Positions 1 to 7,619 of a stretch of DNA of 14,639 nt are shown here, one piece after another. The notes below the pieces were generated by a model. That model saw nothing but the letters and a program-made list of their open reading frames with translations, did no database searches and had not been told where the DNA came from. Made by a program: the position numbers and the translations under genes. The stretch is from CAG-917 sp051883555 (GTDB lineage: Bacteria > Bacillota > Clostridia > Christensenellales > CAG-917). The stretch's first letter is position 1, and the number at the start of each line of letters is the position of its first letter. The DNA lies in contig JBJETY010000011.1 in the NCBI GenBank assembly GCA_051883555.1, positions 1 to 14,639 on the forward strand. Reading direction: 5' to 3'.

Positions 1-289
1 GAATGGTCATCTATCTAGATATACAGTTGCCTGTATACTCAAGCGATTTGTAAGGACGGACGAGCAGCCCAATGTCCTTAACTCTCTTGCATCAAGTGGG
101 GTTTACACTGCTTCTTGTCACCAAGTCGCAGGTGAGCTCTTACCTCGCCTTTCCACCCTTACCCTTACGGGCGGTATCTTTCTGTTGCACTTTCCTTGAA
201 GTCGCCTTCACCGGGAGTTACCCGGCACTATTGCTCTGTGATGCTCGGACTTTCCTCATCTTTCGATGCGACCATTCGGCTAACTTGCT
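1..289 (-). ncRNA. rnpB: RNase P RNA, bacterial class A, 3' end cut off by the window edge
   Basis: This is the catalytic RNA of ribonuclease P, which removes the 5' leader from tRNA precursors. On the minus strand the conserved core is plain: GAGGAAAGUCCGAGC (about 243-257), then GUGCAACAGA, then GGGUAAGGGUG, GGUAAGAGC and GUAAACCCCAC in the expected order. The P2 helix is perfect: GAATGGTC at 1-8 pairs with its complement at 270-277. The order of elements fits class A rather than the Bacillus-type class B. The 5' end near 289 agrees with a promoter just upstream. Missing beyond position 1 are the 3' strands of P4 and P1, probably a few tens of nucleotides. The 87-residue open frame on the plus strand here is only a by-product of the RNA gene. 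Confidence 0.95.
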
Positions 290-294
290 AAAAA

Positions 295-323
295 ATTATA
301 ACTTATTTTATAAGAATTTGCAA
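295..323 (-). promoter_or_regulatory. Sigma-A-type promoter of rnpB
   Basis: On the minus strand, TTGCAA (318-323), a 17-nt spacer and a perfect TATAAT (295-300) lie so that transcription would begin near 288-289. That is where the P1 helix of RNase P RNA should start. Confidence 0.7.
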
Positions 324-545
324 CGTTTTAGCTAAATTATTAAAAAATGATTTGCAAAGACAAATAAACGTCGTTCAGTTTAAAATTTTTGAACGTTGCA
401 TTTAAAAATTAAAACAATATTCAGCTTAAATACGACTAAAATTTACCGCACAATATTTTAAAAATATGGATATAATTGCAGATGATATAAATAAAATTTC
501 AGTATAAACTTTAATATAATTTAGTTTAATTACAATATAATTGTT

Positions 546-735
546 ACAGCTATAGTTATTTTTACTATAGTTGCAATAACAGATATAGTTATTTTTTTAC
601 GCAGTTACAATTACCAAATTGATATTTACTATAAAGTTTAATTCAATAGCTATATTTACCTGATAGCTACAATAGCAGATATAGTAATTTTTACTTTTTG
701 GCTGCATTTTTTACTACATAGCCATAATTAGAATT
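546..735. repeat. Degenerate AT-rich tandem repeat, period about 33 bp, between rnpB and recN
   Basis: The spacer from 324 to 812 has no plausible gene. Its middle is made of diverged copies of a unit of about 33 bp resembling TATAGTTATTTTTACTATAG followed by TTGCAATAACAGA. Copies begin at about 551, 584, roughly 616, 650 and 680. The segment 566-596 matches 662-692 at 26 of 31 positions. The rest of the spacer is plain AT-rich DNA. No intrinsic terminator for recN was found here. Confidence 0.6.
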
Positions 736-812
736 TAGTCAAATAAGATATAGCTATACAGCATAATATTTAAGTATTTAAGGTTTAAAGTTTTAGTAAT
801 TTTAATCAGCCT

Positions 813-2501
813 TTATTGAAGAGACGATTTATAATTATCCGCCCATTGTTTCATTTCCGTTGCATGCTTAATTGCAAATTCGCTATAATCCGCTCCGCCG
901 ATTAAGCGGGCAATTTCAGGCATTGGGTCAGCTAGTGGCGTCAACTTTGTATACGTCTTCCCGTTTTCGACGTACTTTTCGATTTTGAAATGAGTATCCG
1001 ACATCGAAGCAAGTTGAGGAAGATGCGTAACGGCTAAAACTTGTTTTTCACGGGATATATTACACAGCTTCTGAGCAACAACTTCAGCGATATGGCCGGA
1101 AATTCCCGTATCGATTTCATCGAAAACCATAGTCTGTATGCCGTCAATTTTTGAAACTATGTTTTTAAGAGCAAGCATAAATCTGGACATTTCGCCGCCC
1201 GATATTATCTTTTGAAGAGGTTTTAAAGGCTCACCGACGTTAGGAGATATCAAAAACTCTACTACGTCCGCCCCTTTGTCAGTCGCACACTCAACCGGGT
1301 CGGATACGTCGGTAAAATTTACGACAAAAGTCGTACCGCCCATGCCGAGATCGTTAAGCTCGGATACGATTTTTTTCTCAAATTCTTTTGCAATTTCTTT
1401 TCTGATTTTGGTTAGTTCCGACAACAGATTGGAAAAAGTTTTGTACTCTTTATCGTATTCGATTTTAAGATTTTCAACTATTTCGTCGGCATTATCAAGT
1501 TCTTCAAACTCTTTGGTAGCGTTTTTTAAGAACTTTTGCATTGCTTCAAAGTTTCCGCCGAATTTTCTATACAATGCTCTGATTTGTTCCAATCTTTCTT
1601 CAACTCTTTCTAACTCAAAATTGTCGAAATTCAAGCTTTCATTAAAACTTTCAATTTCATCGGATATATCTTTAACTTCAATCCTTGCGTCTTCTAGTCT
1701 TGAAATTAGCAATTCGCACTTACTTTCAAATTGAGAAATTTGTCCTAAACTTTTTTCGGCGTCTTTAATTTGCGTAACCGCGCCGTTTATGCCGTTAAGC
1801 AAATCTGTAGAAACAGAATACGCCTCTTTCAATTTCTCAAGATTACGAATTATTTTCCTTTTTTCAATCAATTCTGTTTCTTCATTTTCATAAACGGCGG
1901 CCTTTGTGATTTCGTCAATCTGATATTTTAAAACGTCTTTACGACGAAACCTGTCATCACCGTCGCCGAATCTTTTCAATTCCCTTTTAATTTTGTTGAA
2001 TTTTGTATAACTTTCACTCACGGCATGTAAAATATCGGAAATTCTATCTCCTCCGAAATTATCAAGCAACGTGAGGTGTGAATTTACGTTTAAAAGCGAC
2101 TGATGTTCGTGTTGTCCGTGAATATCGCACAACATTCTGGACAAACCGCAAAGCACACTTAAAGTAACCACTTTTCCGTTTATTCGGCATTCGTTTTTGC
2201 CTTCTAACGACATTTTTCGTTTTAAAATCAGAATTTCATCGACTTCAATTCCTAAGTCGTTGAGATACTCCTCGATACCGCTGTTGAGATAATCGGAAAA
2301 AACGACCTCTACGGTAGCAAAATCGCTGCCGTGTCTTATGAGCGACTTATCGGCTCTTTCGCCCAATACGAAATTTAACGAATCGATAATTATAGATTTA
2401 CCTGCACCCGTTTCTCCGCTCAACACGTTAAGACCGCTATAAAAATTAAGCGATAACTTTTCTATTAACGCTATATTTTCTATATTTAATTCCGTTATCA
2501 T
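813..2501 (-). CDS. recN: DNA repair protein RecN (SMC-like ATPase)
   Basis: RecN is a cytoplasmic SMC-family ATPase that acts early in double-strand break repair, at broken ends. The 562-residue length is normal for the family. An N-terminal ATPase half has Walker A GETGAGKS at residues 29-36 and the RecN-typical DIHGQHEHQSLL at about 126-137. A central coiled-coil region (about 155-385) is rich in Glu, Lys and Leu. The C-terminal half has the ABC signature ISGGEMSR (433-440), Walker B MVFDEIDTGISG (458-469) and the H-loop VTH (491-493). The start codon shares one base with the argR stop (TGATG), which suggests translational coupling. It is the last gene of the nadK-argR-recN operon, and no terminator is evident downstream. 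Confidence 0.97.
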   Translation of the reverse strand: MITELNIENIALIEKLSLNFYSGLNVLSGETGAGKSIIIDSLNFVLGERADKSLIRHGSDFATVEVVFSDYLNSGIEEYLNDLGIEVDEILILKRKMSLEGKNECRINGKVVTLSVLCGLSRMLCDIHGQHEHQSLLNVNSHLTLLDNFGGDRISDILHAVSESYTKFNKIKRELKRFGDGDDRFRRKDVLKYQIDEITKAAVYENEETELIEKRKIIRNLEKLKEAYSVSTDLLNGINGAVTQIKDAEKSLGQISQFESKCELLISRLEDARIEVKDISDEIESFNESLNFDNFELERVEERLEQIRALYRKFGGNFEAMQKFLKNATKEFEELDNADEIVENLKIEYDKEYKTFSNLLSELTKIRKEIAKEFEKKIVSELNDLGMGGTTFVVNFTDVSDPVECATDKGADVVEFLISPNVGEPLKPLQKIISGGEMSRFMLALKNIVSKIDGIQTMVFDEIDTGISGHIAEVVAQKLCNISREKQVLAVTHLPQLASMSDTHFKIEKYVENGKTYTKLTPLADPMPEIARLIGGADYSEFAIKHATEMKQWADNYKSSLQ

Positions 2502-2959
2502 CAGTTTTTCAATAATGCCTCAAATTTTTCTATCACAGCGTCGGTTTTGTTTTTGTCCGCAATGACGACGATAATCGTATCATCGCCGGCTACCGCACCC
2601 AAAACGTCCTCATAACAAAGTTTATCGATAAGTGCGGCGGCTGAATTTGCCGTGCCACTTTCCGTCTTTACGACAATTATGTTTTCGCTTGCTTCAATAG
2701 ATATAACCGAACTTTTGAAAAGTTTATGATATCTTTCAGAGTTATCTTCATCCGAAACCTTTTGAGATACGTATCTGTATCCCTTTCCGTCGCTGGACAA
2801 GGTTTTTATAATGCCCATATCTCTGATATCTCTGGATACGGTTGCTTGCGTAACTAAAAAACCTTCTTCGTTGAGTTTTTCAACAAGCTCTTCCTGTTTG
2901 TCTATTTCATATTTGGAAATAATTTCCAAAATTTTTAGTTGTCGTTGTGAACGAGCCAT
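2501..2959 (-). CDS. argR: Arginine repressor ArgR/AhrC
   Basis: This is the arginine-responsive transcription factor that represses arginine synthesis and may activate catabolism; the family works as a hexamer. The 152-residue length is typical. The N-terminal winged helix carries the recognition motif TQATVSRDI at residues 37-45, including the conserved Ser-Arg pair. The C-terminal oligomerisation and arginine-binding domain has GTANSAAALID (102-112) and GAVAGDDTI (121-129); the GDD aspartates are those expected to contact arginine. Only one base separates its start from the nadK stop, and its own stop overlaps the recN start. Its place between nadK and recN is the standard clostridial order. 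No ARG-box operator was recognised in the window. Confidence 0.96.
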   Translation of the reverse strand: MARSQRQLKILEIISKYEIDKQEELVEKLNEEGFLVTQATVSRDIRDMGIIKTLSSDGKGYRYVSQKVSDEDNSERYHKLFKSSVISIEASENIIVVKTESGTANSAAALIDKLCYEDVLGAVAGDDTIIVVIADKNKTDAVIEKFEALLKN

Positions 2960-2960
2960 A

Positions 2961-3761
2961 TTAGTCTTTCGTAACCCCCCACCTATTCATTTTTGTTAAC
3001 AATCTTTTATAAAATCCGTTGCCGCTAACGCTATAAAATTTTGCGCGGACATCTGACTTATACACCATAATTTCTTTTAAAGAATCAATCTCCTGCACAG
3101 TATTACCGTCGACGACCAATCCCATTTTATCATAAGCCTTAAGTCCGCTGAGTTTTACAACGCTGTCGGACGATATTACAATCGGACGCGAATGAAGCGT
3201 ATGCGGACAAACGGGAATAAGCGCCATAGCGTTTAAATCGGGCGATAATATAGGTCCGCCCGCAGAAAGCGAATATGCTGTAGAGCCCGTAGGCGTACAA
3301 ACTATTACACCGTCGGAACGGTATTCGTCAAGAAATTCCCCGTCTACAGACGCAACAAGATAAACCGGACGGGACCCAAGCGATTTTACGACTATATCGT
3401 TTAAAGAAGAATAAACGTTATCGCCAACTTTTACGTTTAACATCATTCTCTCTTTGATTTCGCCGTTTTTAAGAACGTTTAACGTTTCTTCAAAAGTAGC
3501 ATTTTGTTCAAGTTCTGAAAGAAAACCGAGATTGCCTAAATTTATTCCTAAAATCGGGACGCCATACTTTGAAACGTGCCTTACAGCCTCTAAAACCGTT
3601 CCGTCGCCGCCAAAAACAATCAATGCGTCAACATCTTTTACGCTTTTTACTTCAGTAGTTATAAAACAATCGATTTTTTCATCGTGAAACCTTTCGGAAA
3701 ATTCCAAACACTTATTCTCAACCAACGAATCGTTGTTTCTGTAATACAAACCTACTCTCAT
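2961..3761 (-). CDS. nadK: NAD kinase
   Basis: NAD kinase phosphorylates NAD to NADP in the cytoplasm and supplies the cell's NADP(H). The protein has 266 residues, a usual length. Visible motifs are the catalytic GGDGT at 51-55, the ND pair at 121-122 (the family has NE or ND here), the glycine-rich stretch starting DGVIVCTPTGSTAYSLSAGG at about 150-169, and VVDGN at 216-220. It leads a three-gene operon; argR follows after one base. The Shine-Dalgarno sequence is weak (a GGA about 10 bases before the ATG). In related genomes tlyA normally lies directly upstream; here a 1.5-kb segment intervenes and nadK appears to have its own promoter. Confidence 0.96.
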   Translation of the reverse strand: MRVGLYYRNNDSLVENKCLEFSERFHDEKIDCFITTEVKSVKDVDALIVFGGDGTVLEAVRHVSKYGVPILGINLGNLGFLSELEQNATFEETLNVLKNGEIKERMMLNVKVGDNVYSSLNDIVVKSLGSRPVYLVASVDGEFLDEYRSDGVIVCTPTGSTAYSLSAGGPILSPDLNAMALIPVCPHTLHSRPIVISSDSVVKLSGLKAYDKMGLVVDGNTVQEIDSLKEIMVYKSDVRAKFYSVSGNGFYKRLLTKMNRWGVTKD

Positions 3762-3807
3762 GTTTTACGACGTCCAAATTTCCAAATTTTTTAAAAGCGT
3801 TATGTTT

Positions 3808-3836
3808 ACTATAAACTATTATTAAGATTTTTTCAA
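3808..3836 (-). promoter_or_regulatory. Probable promoter of the nadK-argR-recN operon
   Basis: Minus-strand TTGAAA (3831-3836), 17-nt spacer, TATAGT (3808-3813). This predicts a start near 3801 and a leader of about 40 nt before the nadK ATG. It would let the operon run independently of dxs-tlyA. Confidence 0.5.
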
Positions 3837-4093
3837 GTGTTTTTAGAAATTATACAAAAATTTTTATATAATTAATTTGTTAACTAATTTTTCTGTTAAA
3901 TAAGTTAATTTATTGCATAATCTAAAGATTTTGTATAAAATATGAATATAATTATTTATATAATTTCCAAAAATTGCCAATTTGATTTGTATTTTTTTTT
4001 GTTCTGAAAGCCGATGCGGAAGCTGTCAAATATTTTAATGTCAGTCTCTTCAAATAGAGTGAAATTTTAAAGTGCAATAAAACTAAATCAGTG
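3837..4093. other. AT-rich spacer with one GC-richer patch
   Basis: This stretch lies between the divergent nadK and plus-strand gene promoters. It is mostly AT-rich with no gene. One island at 4001-4057 reads as 18 sense codons on the plus strand (about Val-Leu-Lys-Ala-Asp-Ala-Glu-Ala-Val-Lys) ending in TAG. It has no start codon and a TGA lies just upstream of a run of T. It may be a gene remnant or chance. Confidence 0.3.
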
Positions 4094-4122
4094 TTGACAT
4101 AAATTAATTTTTATTATATATT
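4094..4122 (+). promoter_or_regulatory. Strong sigma-A-like promoter, distal to the 4318 gene
   Basis: TTGACA (4094-4099), 17-nt spacer, TATATT (4117-4122). A transcript from here would start near 4129 and carry about 190 nt of leader before the ATG at 4318. The leader contains an AT-only 8-bp hairpin (4189-4196 with 4205-4212) followed by a short T run, perhaps a weak pause site. Confidence 0.5.
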
Positions 4123-4259
4123 AAATTCATTAAATACATTAGCAAAACGGCTATAACGTTTAAACTAAACGTAAAACATTGTTTCAATAATTTACTTATT
4201 CTTTAGTAAATTTTAATCGTCTTATAGATCAAACTTAAATAGCAATTTAAGAAATAACA

Positions 4260-4289
4260 TTGACAAATAAATTATATAAAAAATATTAA
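4260..4289 (+). promoter_or_regulatory. Possible proximal promoter of the membrane zinc-ribbon gene
   Basis: A perfect TTGACA (4260-4265) followed after 18 nt by TATTAA (4284-4289). It would give a leader of about 20 nt ending in the Shine-Dalgarno site. It is weaker at the -10 than the distal promoter. Confidence 0.4.
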
Positions 4290-4317
4290 ATTAATTTACG
4301 CAAGAGTGGGAGAAAAA

Positions 4318-4857
4318 ATGAATATTAATAAAGCAAAAAATAAAAAATTCGGCATTGCCCTTACGTTAACAATATCTTTAATTTTGGGCATTCCGTTGAT
4401 AATTGTCGGAGCTATTTTCGGCGGCTTATATTTTATATTAATGGGATTTGGAATTTTTCTTACCGTCGTAGGTTTTTACGGTACGCCAATCGCCTGGACG
4501 GCTTACGGAAGTTTTAAACGCGACGTAAACATTGTCAACAGCATAAATAACGACGGTATTCGAGAATTATCCGTAATTTGCAACTTATATTCGATGACGC
4601 CTAAAAACGCATACGACACGATATCTAAGCTGATACAAAAAAGATATATTACCAACCTCATTTTTAATCCAGCAGGCACGGAATTGATACTCAATGAAGG
4701 CTATATGAATTTAGAACGAGAAAAACAAATTAAATCTTCAAAAAGAGCTATTTCCTGCCCTTTCTGCGGAGCTCAGGTCGAATTTTTAGGATATTCCGGA
4801 AAATGTCCTTATTGCGGAAATCTGGTCGAATCAGAGGCTCTGAAATCAAAAAAATAA
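4318..4857 (+). CDS. Two-helix membrane protein with C-terminal zinc ribbon, function unknown
   Basis: I do not recognise a named family. The 179-residue product has two hydrophobic segments at about 10-33 and 37-63. A soluble segment at about 74-126 could be a small winged-helix-like fold (NNDGIRELSVICNL, then a helix ending KLIQKRYI, then a short beta pair). The C-terminal ribbon has CPFC (147-150) and CPYC (163-166), likely binding one zinc. The ATG at 4318 is chosen because GGGAG at 4308-4312 sits five bases before it. An in-frame GTG at 4306 would add four residues but would overlap that site. It is the only plus-strand gene inside a minus-strand housekeeping block and has its own promoters and terminator. 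A role in sensing or in membrane-linked regulation is only a guess. Confidence 0.85.
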   Translation: MNINKAKNKKFGIALTLTISLILGIPLIIVGAIFGGLYFILMGFGIFLTVVGFYGTPIAWTAYGSFKRDVNIVNSINNDGIRELSVICNLYSMTPKNAYDTISKLIQKRYITNLIFNPAGTELILNEGYMNLEREKQIKSSKRAISCPFCGAQVEFLGYSGKCPYCGNLVESEALKSKK

Positions 4858-4917
4858 ACTTACTTAAATTTTCCTAATAATTCTTTAAACTTACTTAAAT
4901 TTTCTTAATAGTTCTTT
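4856..4917. repeat. 31-bp tandem duplication at the end of the zinc-ribbon gene
   Basis: 4856-4886 and 4887-4917 are adjacent copies of a 31-bp unit starting AAACTTACTTAAATTTTC, differing at two positions. The first copy begins within the stop codon. The second leads into the terminator, so the duplication only lengthens the 3' untranslated region. Confidence 0.9.
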
Positions 4918-4918
4918 C

Positions 4919-4953
4919 AAAACAGCCGAAAAGCGTATCGGCTGTTTTATTTA
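4919..4953 (+). terminator. Intrinsic terminator of the zinc-ribbon gene
   Basis: A perfect 11-bp stem, AAAACAGCCGA (4919-4929) with its complement at 4938-4948, has an 8-nt loop and is followed by a T-rich tail. Because the stem ends in A and T runs it could also stop transcription on the minus strand, downstream of tlyA. Confidence 0.85.
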
Positions 4954-4979
4954 TTTGGGACTTTAAAACTGCCAAACTT

Positions 4980-5302
4980 TATCTGAAATTAAAAACACCA
5001 TTAAAAGTCTTATCTTACAAAATTACGTTAAACGTAAAAATAAAATTGATTAAAAAAAAGTTAAATTTGAACAAATTAGGATTGAATACAAGAGATTAAA
5101 AAACAAATTTAGATTTAAAAACAACGTTAGATTAAAAATCGACGTTAAATTGCAAAAATGACAACGTTTGATTGTAAAAACCAGCGTAATTTACCAAAAG
5201 CAACTTTAAATTTTTACTGAAAGGCACGCCCTACCGACAAACATATATGCAATAAAAACAGATTTAATTTGTTCGAACACAGATTTAGCTACGCAGATTA
5301 AA
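4980..5302. repeat. AT-rich spacer with a degenerate ~20-bp motif
   Basis: There is no gene between the terminator and the tlyA stop codon. From about 5120 to 5195 a loose unit of the form A-CGTT-(A/T)GATT-AAAAA recurs, with its CG at 5125, 5143, 5165 and 5185, a spacing of 18-22 bp. A small GC-richer patch at about 5220-5240 has no recognised role. No clear intrinsic terminator immediately follows tlyA. Confidence 0.4.
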
Positions 5303-6019
5303 CTATTTTTTCTTTACGTAAAGAAGATATTCCTGATTTTTATCTTGACTCTTTTTCGGAGATTCGACAATCCCCATAATATTAAATCCTAAATTTTCCG
5401 CTTCCGACGTAACGGATTCAACGGCTTTTTTTTCGATTCTTTTATCGTTTACTATACCCTTTTTACTTAAAGCATTTTTTCCGACTTCAAATTGCGGTTT
5501 GATAAGCAAAATACCGCAGCCGTCCTTCTTCAGAACGGATAAAATAGCCGGCAATAAAATTTTTAACGAAATAAAACTGCAATCAACACAAACAAAATCA
5601 CACTCACCGGTAATTTCCGCCGTCAAAAACCTTGCGTTATATTTCAAAAAATCTACTTTTCTATCTTTTAATATTCGGTCAGGCAACGCACAATCACCTA
5701 CGTCCACCGCCAGCACTTTTTTGGCGCCTTTTTGCAAAAGGACGTCCGTAAAACCACCGTTGGAACAGCCTATATCTATGCAATAAAAATTTTTAACGTC
5801 AATAGAAAACTCTGAAAACGCTTTCAACAACTTTTCGCCGCCAAACGAAGCAAAAGAATCGTCTTTTTCGATTTCAATATTCTCATCGCCTTTAATTTCC
5901 TTTGACGCTACGGTGCAAACTTTTCCGTTTAACAAAACCAAACCGTCTTTTATAAGACGGCTTGCATAAGTGCGTGACTTTAAACAAAACTTTTGATATA
6001 TGTAATTATCTAATCTCAT
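5303..6019 (-). CDS. tlyA: TlyA-family S4/FtsJ rRNA 2'-O-methyltransferase
   Basis: TlyA-family enzymes use S-adenosylmethionine to methylate ribose 2'-hydroxyls in rRNA; some were first described as haemolysins. The 238-residue form has an N-terminal S4 RNA-binding domain (about 1-60, opening MRLDNYIYQK) and a Rossmann methyltransferase domain. SAM motif I is DIGCSNGGFTD (82-92). The expected K-D-K-E catalytic set is visible as Lys63 (GGEKL), Asp146 (VDCSF), Lys174 (IKPQF) and Glu230 (NQEY). I chose the ATG at 6019 because it gives the family's usual N-terminus. ATGs at 6043 and 6040 would add eight or seven residues with no better ribosome site. The start lies inside the end of dxs (14-nt overlap), so translation is probably coupled. 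Confidence 0.93.
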   Translation of the reverse strand: MRLDNYIYQKFCLKSRTYASRLIKDGLVLLNGKVCTVASKEIKGDENIEIEKDDSFASFGGEKLLKAFSEFSIDVKNFYCIDIGCSNGGFTDVLLQKGAKKVLAVDVGDCALPDRILKDRKVDFLKYNARFLTAEITGECDFVCVDCSFISLKILLPAILSVLKKDGCGILLIKPQFEVGKNALSKKGIVNDKRIEKKAVESVTSEAENLGFNIMGIVESPKKSQDKNQEYLLYVKKK

Positions 6020-7619
6020 AAATTTTCGTTCTGATATCATCAACTATTTTATTAAGATTGAAATTCGCATTTACTATTTCATCGAGGTCGGCTTGAACGT
6101 AATCAGGTCTGCCAACGTAGTATCCTAAAACCTTATCGTTTATCGACGCGATTGATTTATAATATCCGCCGAAATTGCTGTCTTCTAAAATCACAACAAG
6201 TTTTGCCTTGGAAACAATATTTCTACTGAGATTAAATGCACTTTTAACAGATGCAAGTATTCCAATTTCTCCCAACTTTTTAGAAATGTTTTTCCCGAGT
6301 TTAAGCATTACGTTACTTGTGCATACAATATCAACGTGCGGCTGTTCATAATTAACCGTAAAGTCTTGTTCAAAATTATACTTTGTATACCTGATTGCAA
6401 CCGGACCGTCAATTTTGACCGCCATATCCATTGCGCGTCTTAACTCTACTTCGTCCGTAGGAGAAAGTAAAGTTAAGTTCGGCATAGGCAAAAGATAATC
6501 TATATCGTATATCCCTTGATGGGTATCACCGTCACCGTCCACAAATCCGCTTCTGTCAATTAAAAATTTTACAGGCAATTTTTGAAGAGAAACGTCCTGA
6601 AGAATCTGGTCATAGGCCCTTTGCAAAAACGAAGAATATATACACACAAACGGAATAAGTCCGCCTTTTGCAAGTCCTGCAGCCATAGAAACGGCATGTT
6701 CTTCGGCAATTCCCACGTCGTATAATCTGTCCGGAAAACTGCATTTAAAGCTTCTTAAACCGACGGCGTCCGTCATAGCTGCCGTAACCGCAACGATATT
6801 TTTATCAGTGAAAGCCATTGTATTAAGCTTTTCTCCAACGACGCTGCCAAACGTTTTAACCTCGCCGAGTGCAACGCTGTGAAACTTTTCAGAGTCGCTC
6901 ATCGCCTCATTGTTGCCCTTCCCTTTTTGCGTTACTACCCTCAAAAGGTAATGCCCGTCGCAAGATTTTGCATATTCGAGAGTTTTTAATAAATCGTTTA
7001 AGTTATGGCCGTCTACGCTACCGAGATATCTTATGCCGACCGAAGTTAAAAAGCTCGCAAGATTATCTTCAGATTTAACGATTTCTCCTTCGGTTTTTGA
7101 GATAGTCATCGAATTGTCGTTTAAAATAATGAGAAGCTGTCCGTCAATGGCGGCAAGATCGTTTAATGCTTCAAAAGTTTCGCCGCCGCAAAACGCACCG
7201 TCGCCTACTATAGAAACGATTTTATAACCTTCACCTTTAAGACGTCTGGCACGCATAAGCCCGCACGAAAGCGAAATTGCGGTGCTGGCATGTCCTGTAT
7301 TAAACGTATCAAAATTACTCTCCTGCGTCTTAGGAAAACCCGACACGCCGTTAGAATGACGTAAATTTTTAAATCCGTCAAGTCTACCGGTCAATATTTT
7401 ATGAGCATAACATTGATGTCCGACGTCAAATATAACTTTATCTTTCGGTGTATCGAAAACACGGTGAACGGCTATCATAAGCTCGACAATTCCGAGATTC
7501 GAAGAAAGATGCCCGCCGTTCTTGCTTACGGACTCGTTAATTTCACTGCGTATTTCATCAGCCAATACGTTTAGCTGTTCTAAATTTAAATTTTTAATTT
7601 CTGCAACGTTAGTATTCAT
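6006..7619 (-). CDS. dxs: 1-deoxy-D-xylulose-5-phosphate synthase, shortened form
   Basis: DXS condenses pyruvate and glyceraldehyde 3-phosphate using thiamine diphosphate, the first step of the non-mevalonate isoprenoid pathway. N-terminal features include FDVGHQCYAHKILTGR at 64-79 and the cofactor motif GDG (139-141) with ILNDN (165-169). Asp140 and Asn169 are the likely metal ligands. The pyrimidine-domain catalytic glutamate lies in GIAEEHAV (303-310; Glu306). SGFVDGDGDTHQGIYD (357-372) is a close variant of the family's DRAGLVGADGxTHxGxFD signature. At 537 residues it is well below the usual ~620. About 50 residues are missing between ILNDNSMTIS and the RYLGSVDGH segment, and the C-terminal domain is also trimmed. 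The frame is intact, so this is a compact form rather than a broken gene. It overlaps the oapA stop by four bases (ATGA). Confidence 0.93.
   Translation of the reverse strand: MNTNVAEIKNLNLEQLNVLADEIRSEINESVSKNGGHLSSNLGIVELMIAVHRVFDTPKDKVIFDVGHQCYAHKILTGRLDGFKNLRHSNGVSGFPKTQESNFDTFNTGHASTAISLSCGLMRARRLKGEGYKIVSIVGDGAFCGGETFEALNDLAAIDGQLLIILNDNSMTISKTEGEIVKSEDNLASFLTSVGIRYLGSVDGHNLNDLLKTLEYAKSCDGHYLLRVVTQKGKGNNEAMSDSEKFHSVALGEVKTFGSVVGEKLNTMAFTDKNIVAVTAAMTDAVGLRSFKCSFPDRLYDVGIAEEHAVSMAAGLAKGGLIPFVCIYSSFLQRAYDQILQDVSLQKLPVKFLIDRSGFVDGDGDTHQGIYDIDYLLPMPNLTLLSPTDEVELRRAMDMAVKIDGPVAIRYTKYNFEQDFTVNYEQPHVDIVCTSNVMLKLGKNISKKLGEIGILASVKSAFNLSRNIVSKAKLVVILEDSNFGGYYKSIASINDKVLGYYVGRPDYVQADLDEIVNANFNLNKIVDDIRTKIYEIR

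Noticed and set aside
72..335. 87-residue open frame on the plus strand
   Set aside because: It lies antisense to the conserved core of RNase P RNA, and its sequence is dictated by that RNA.
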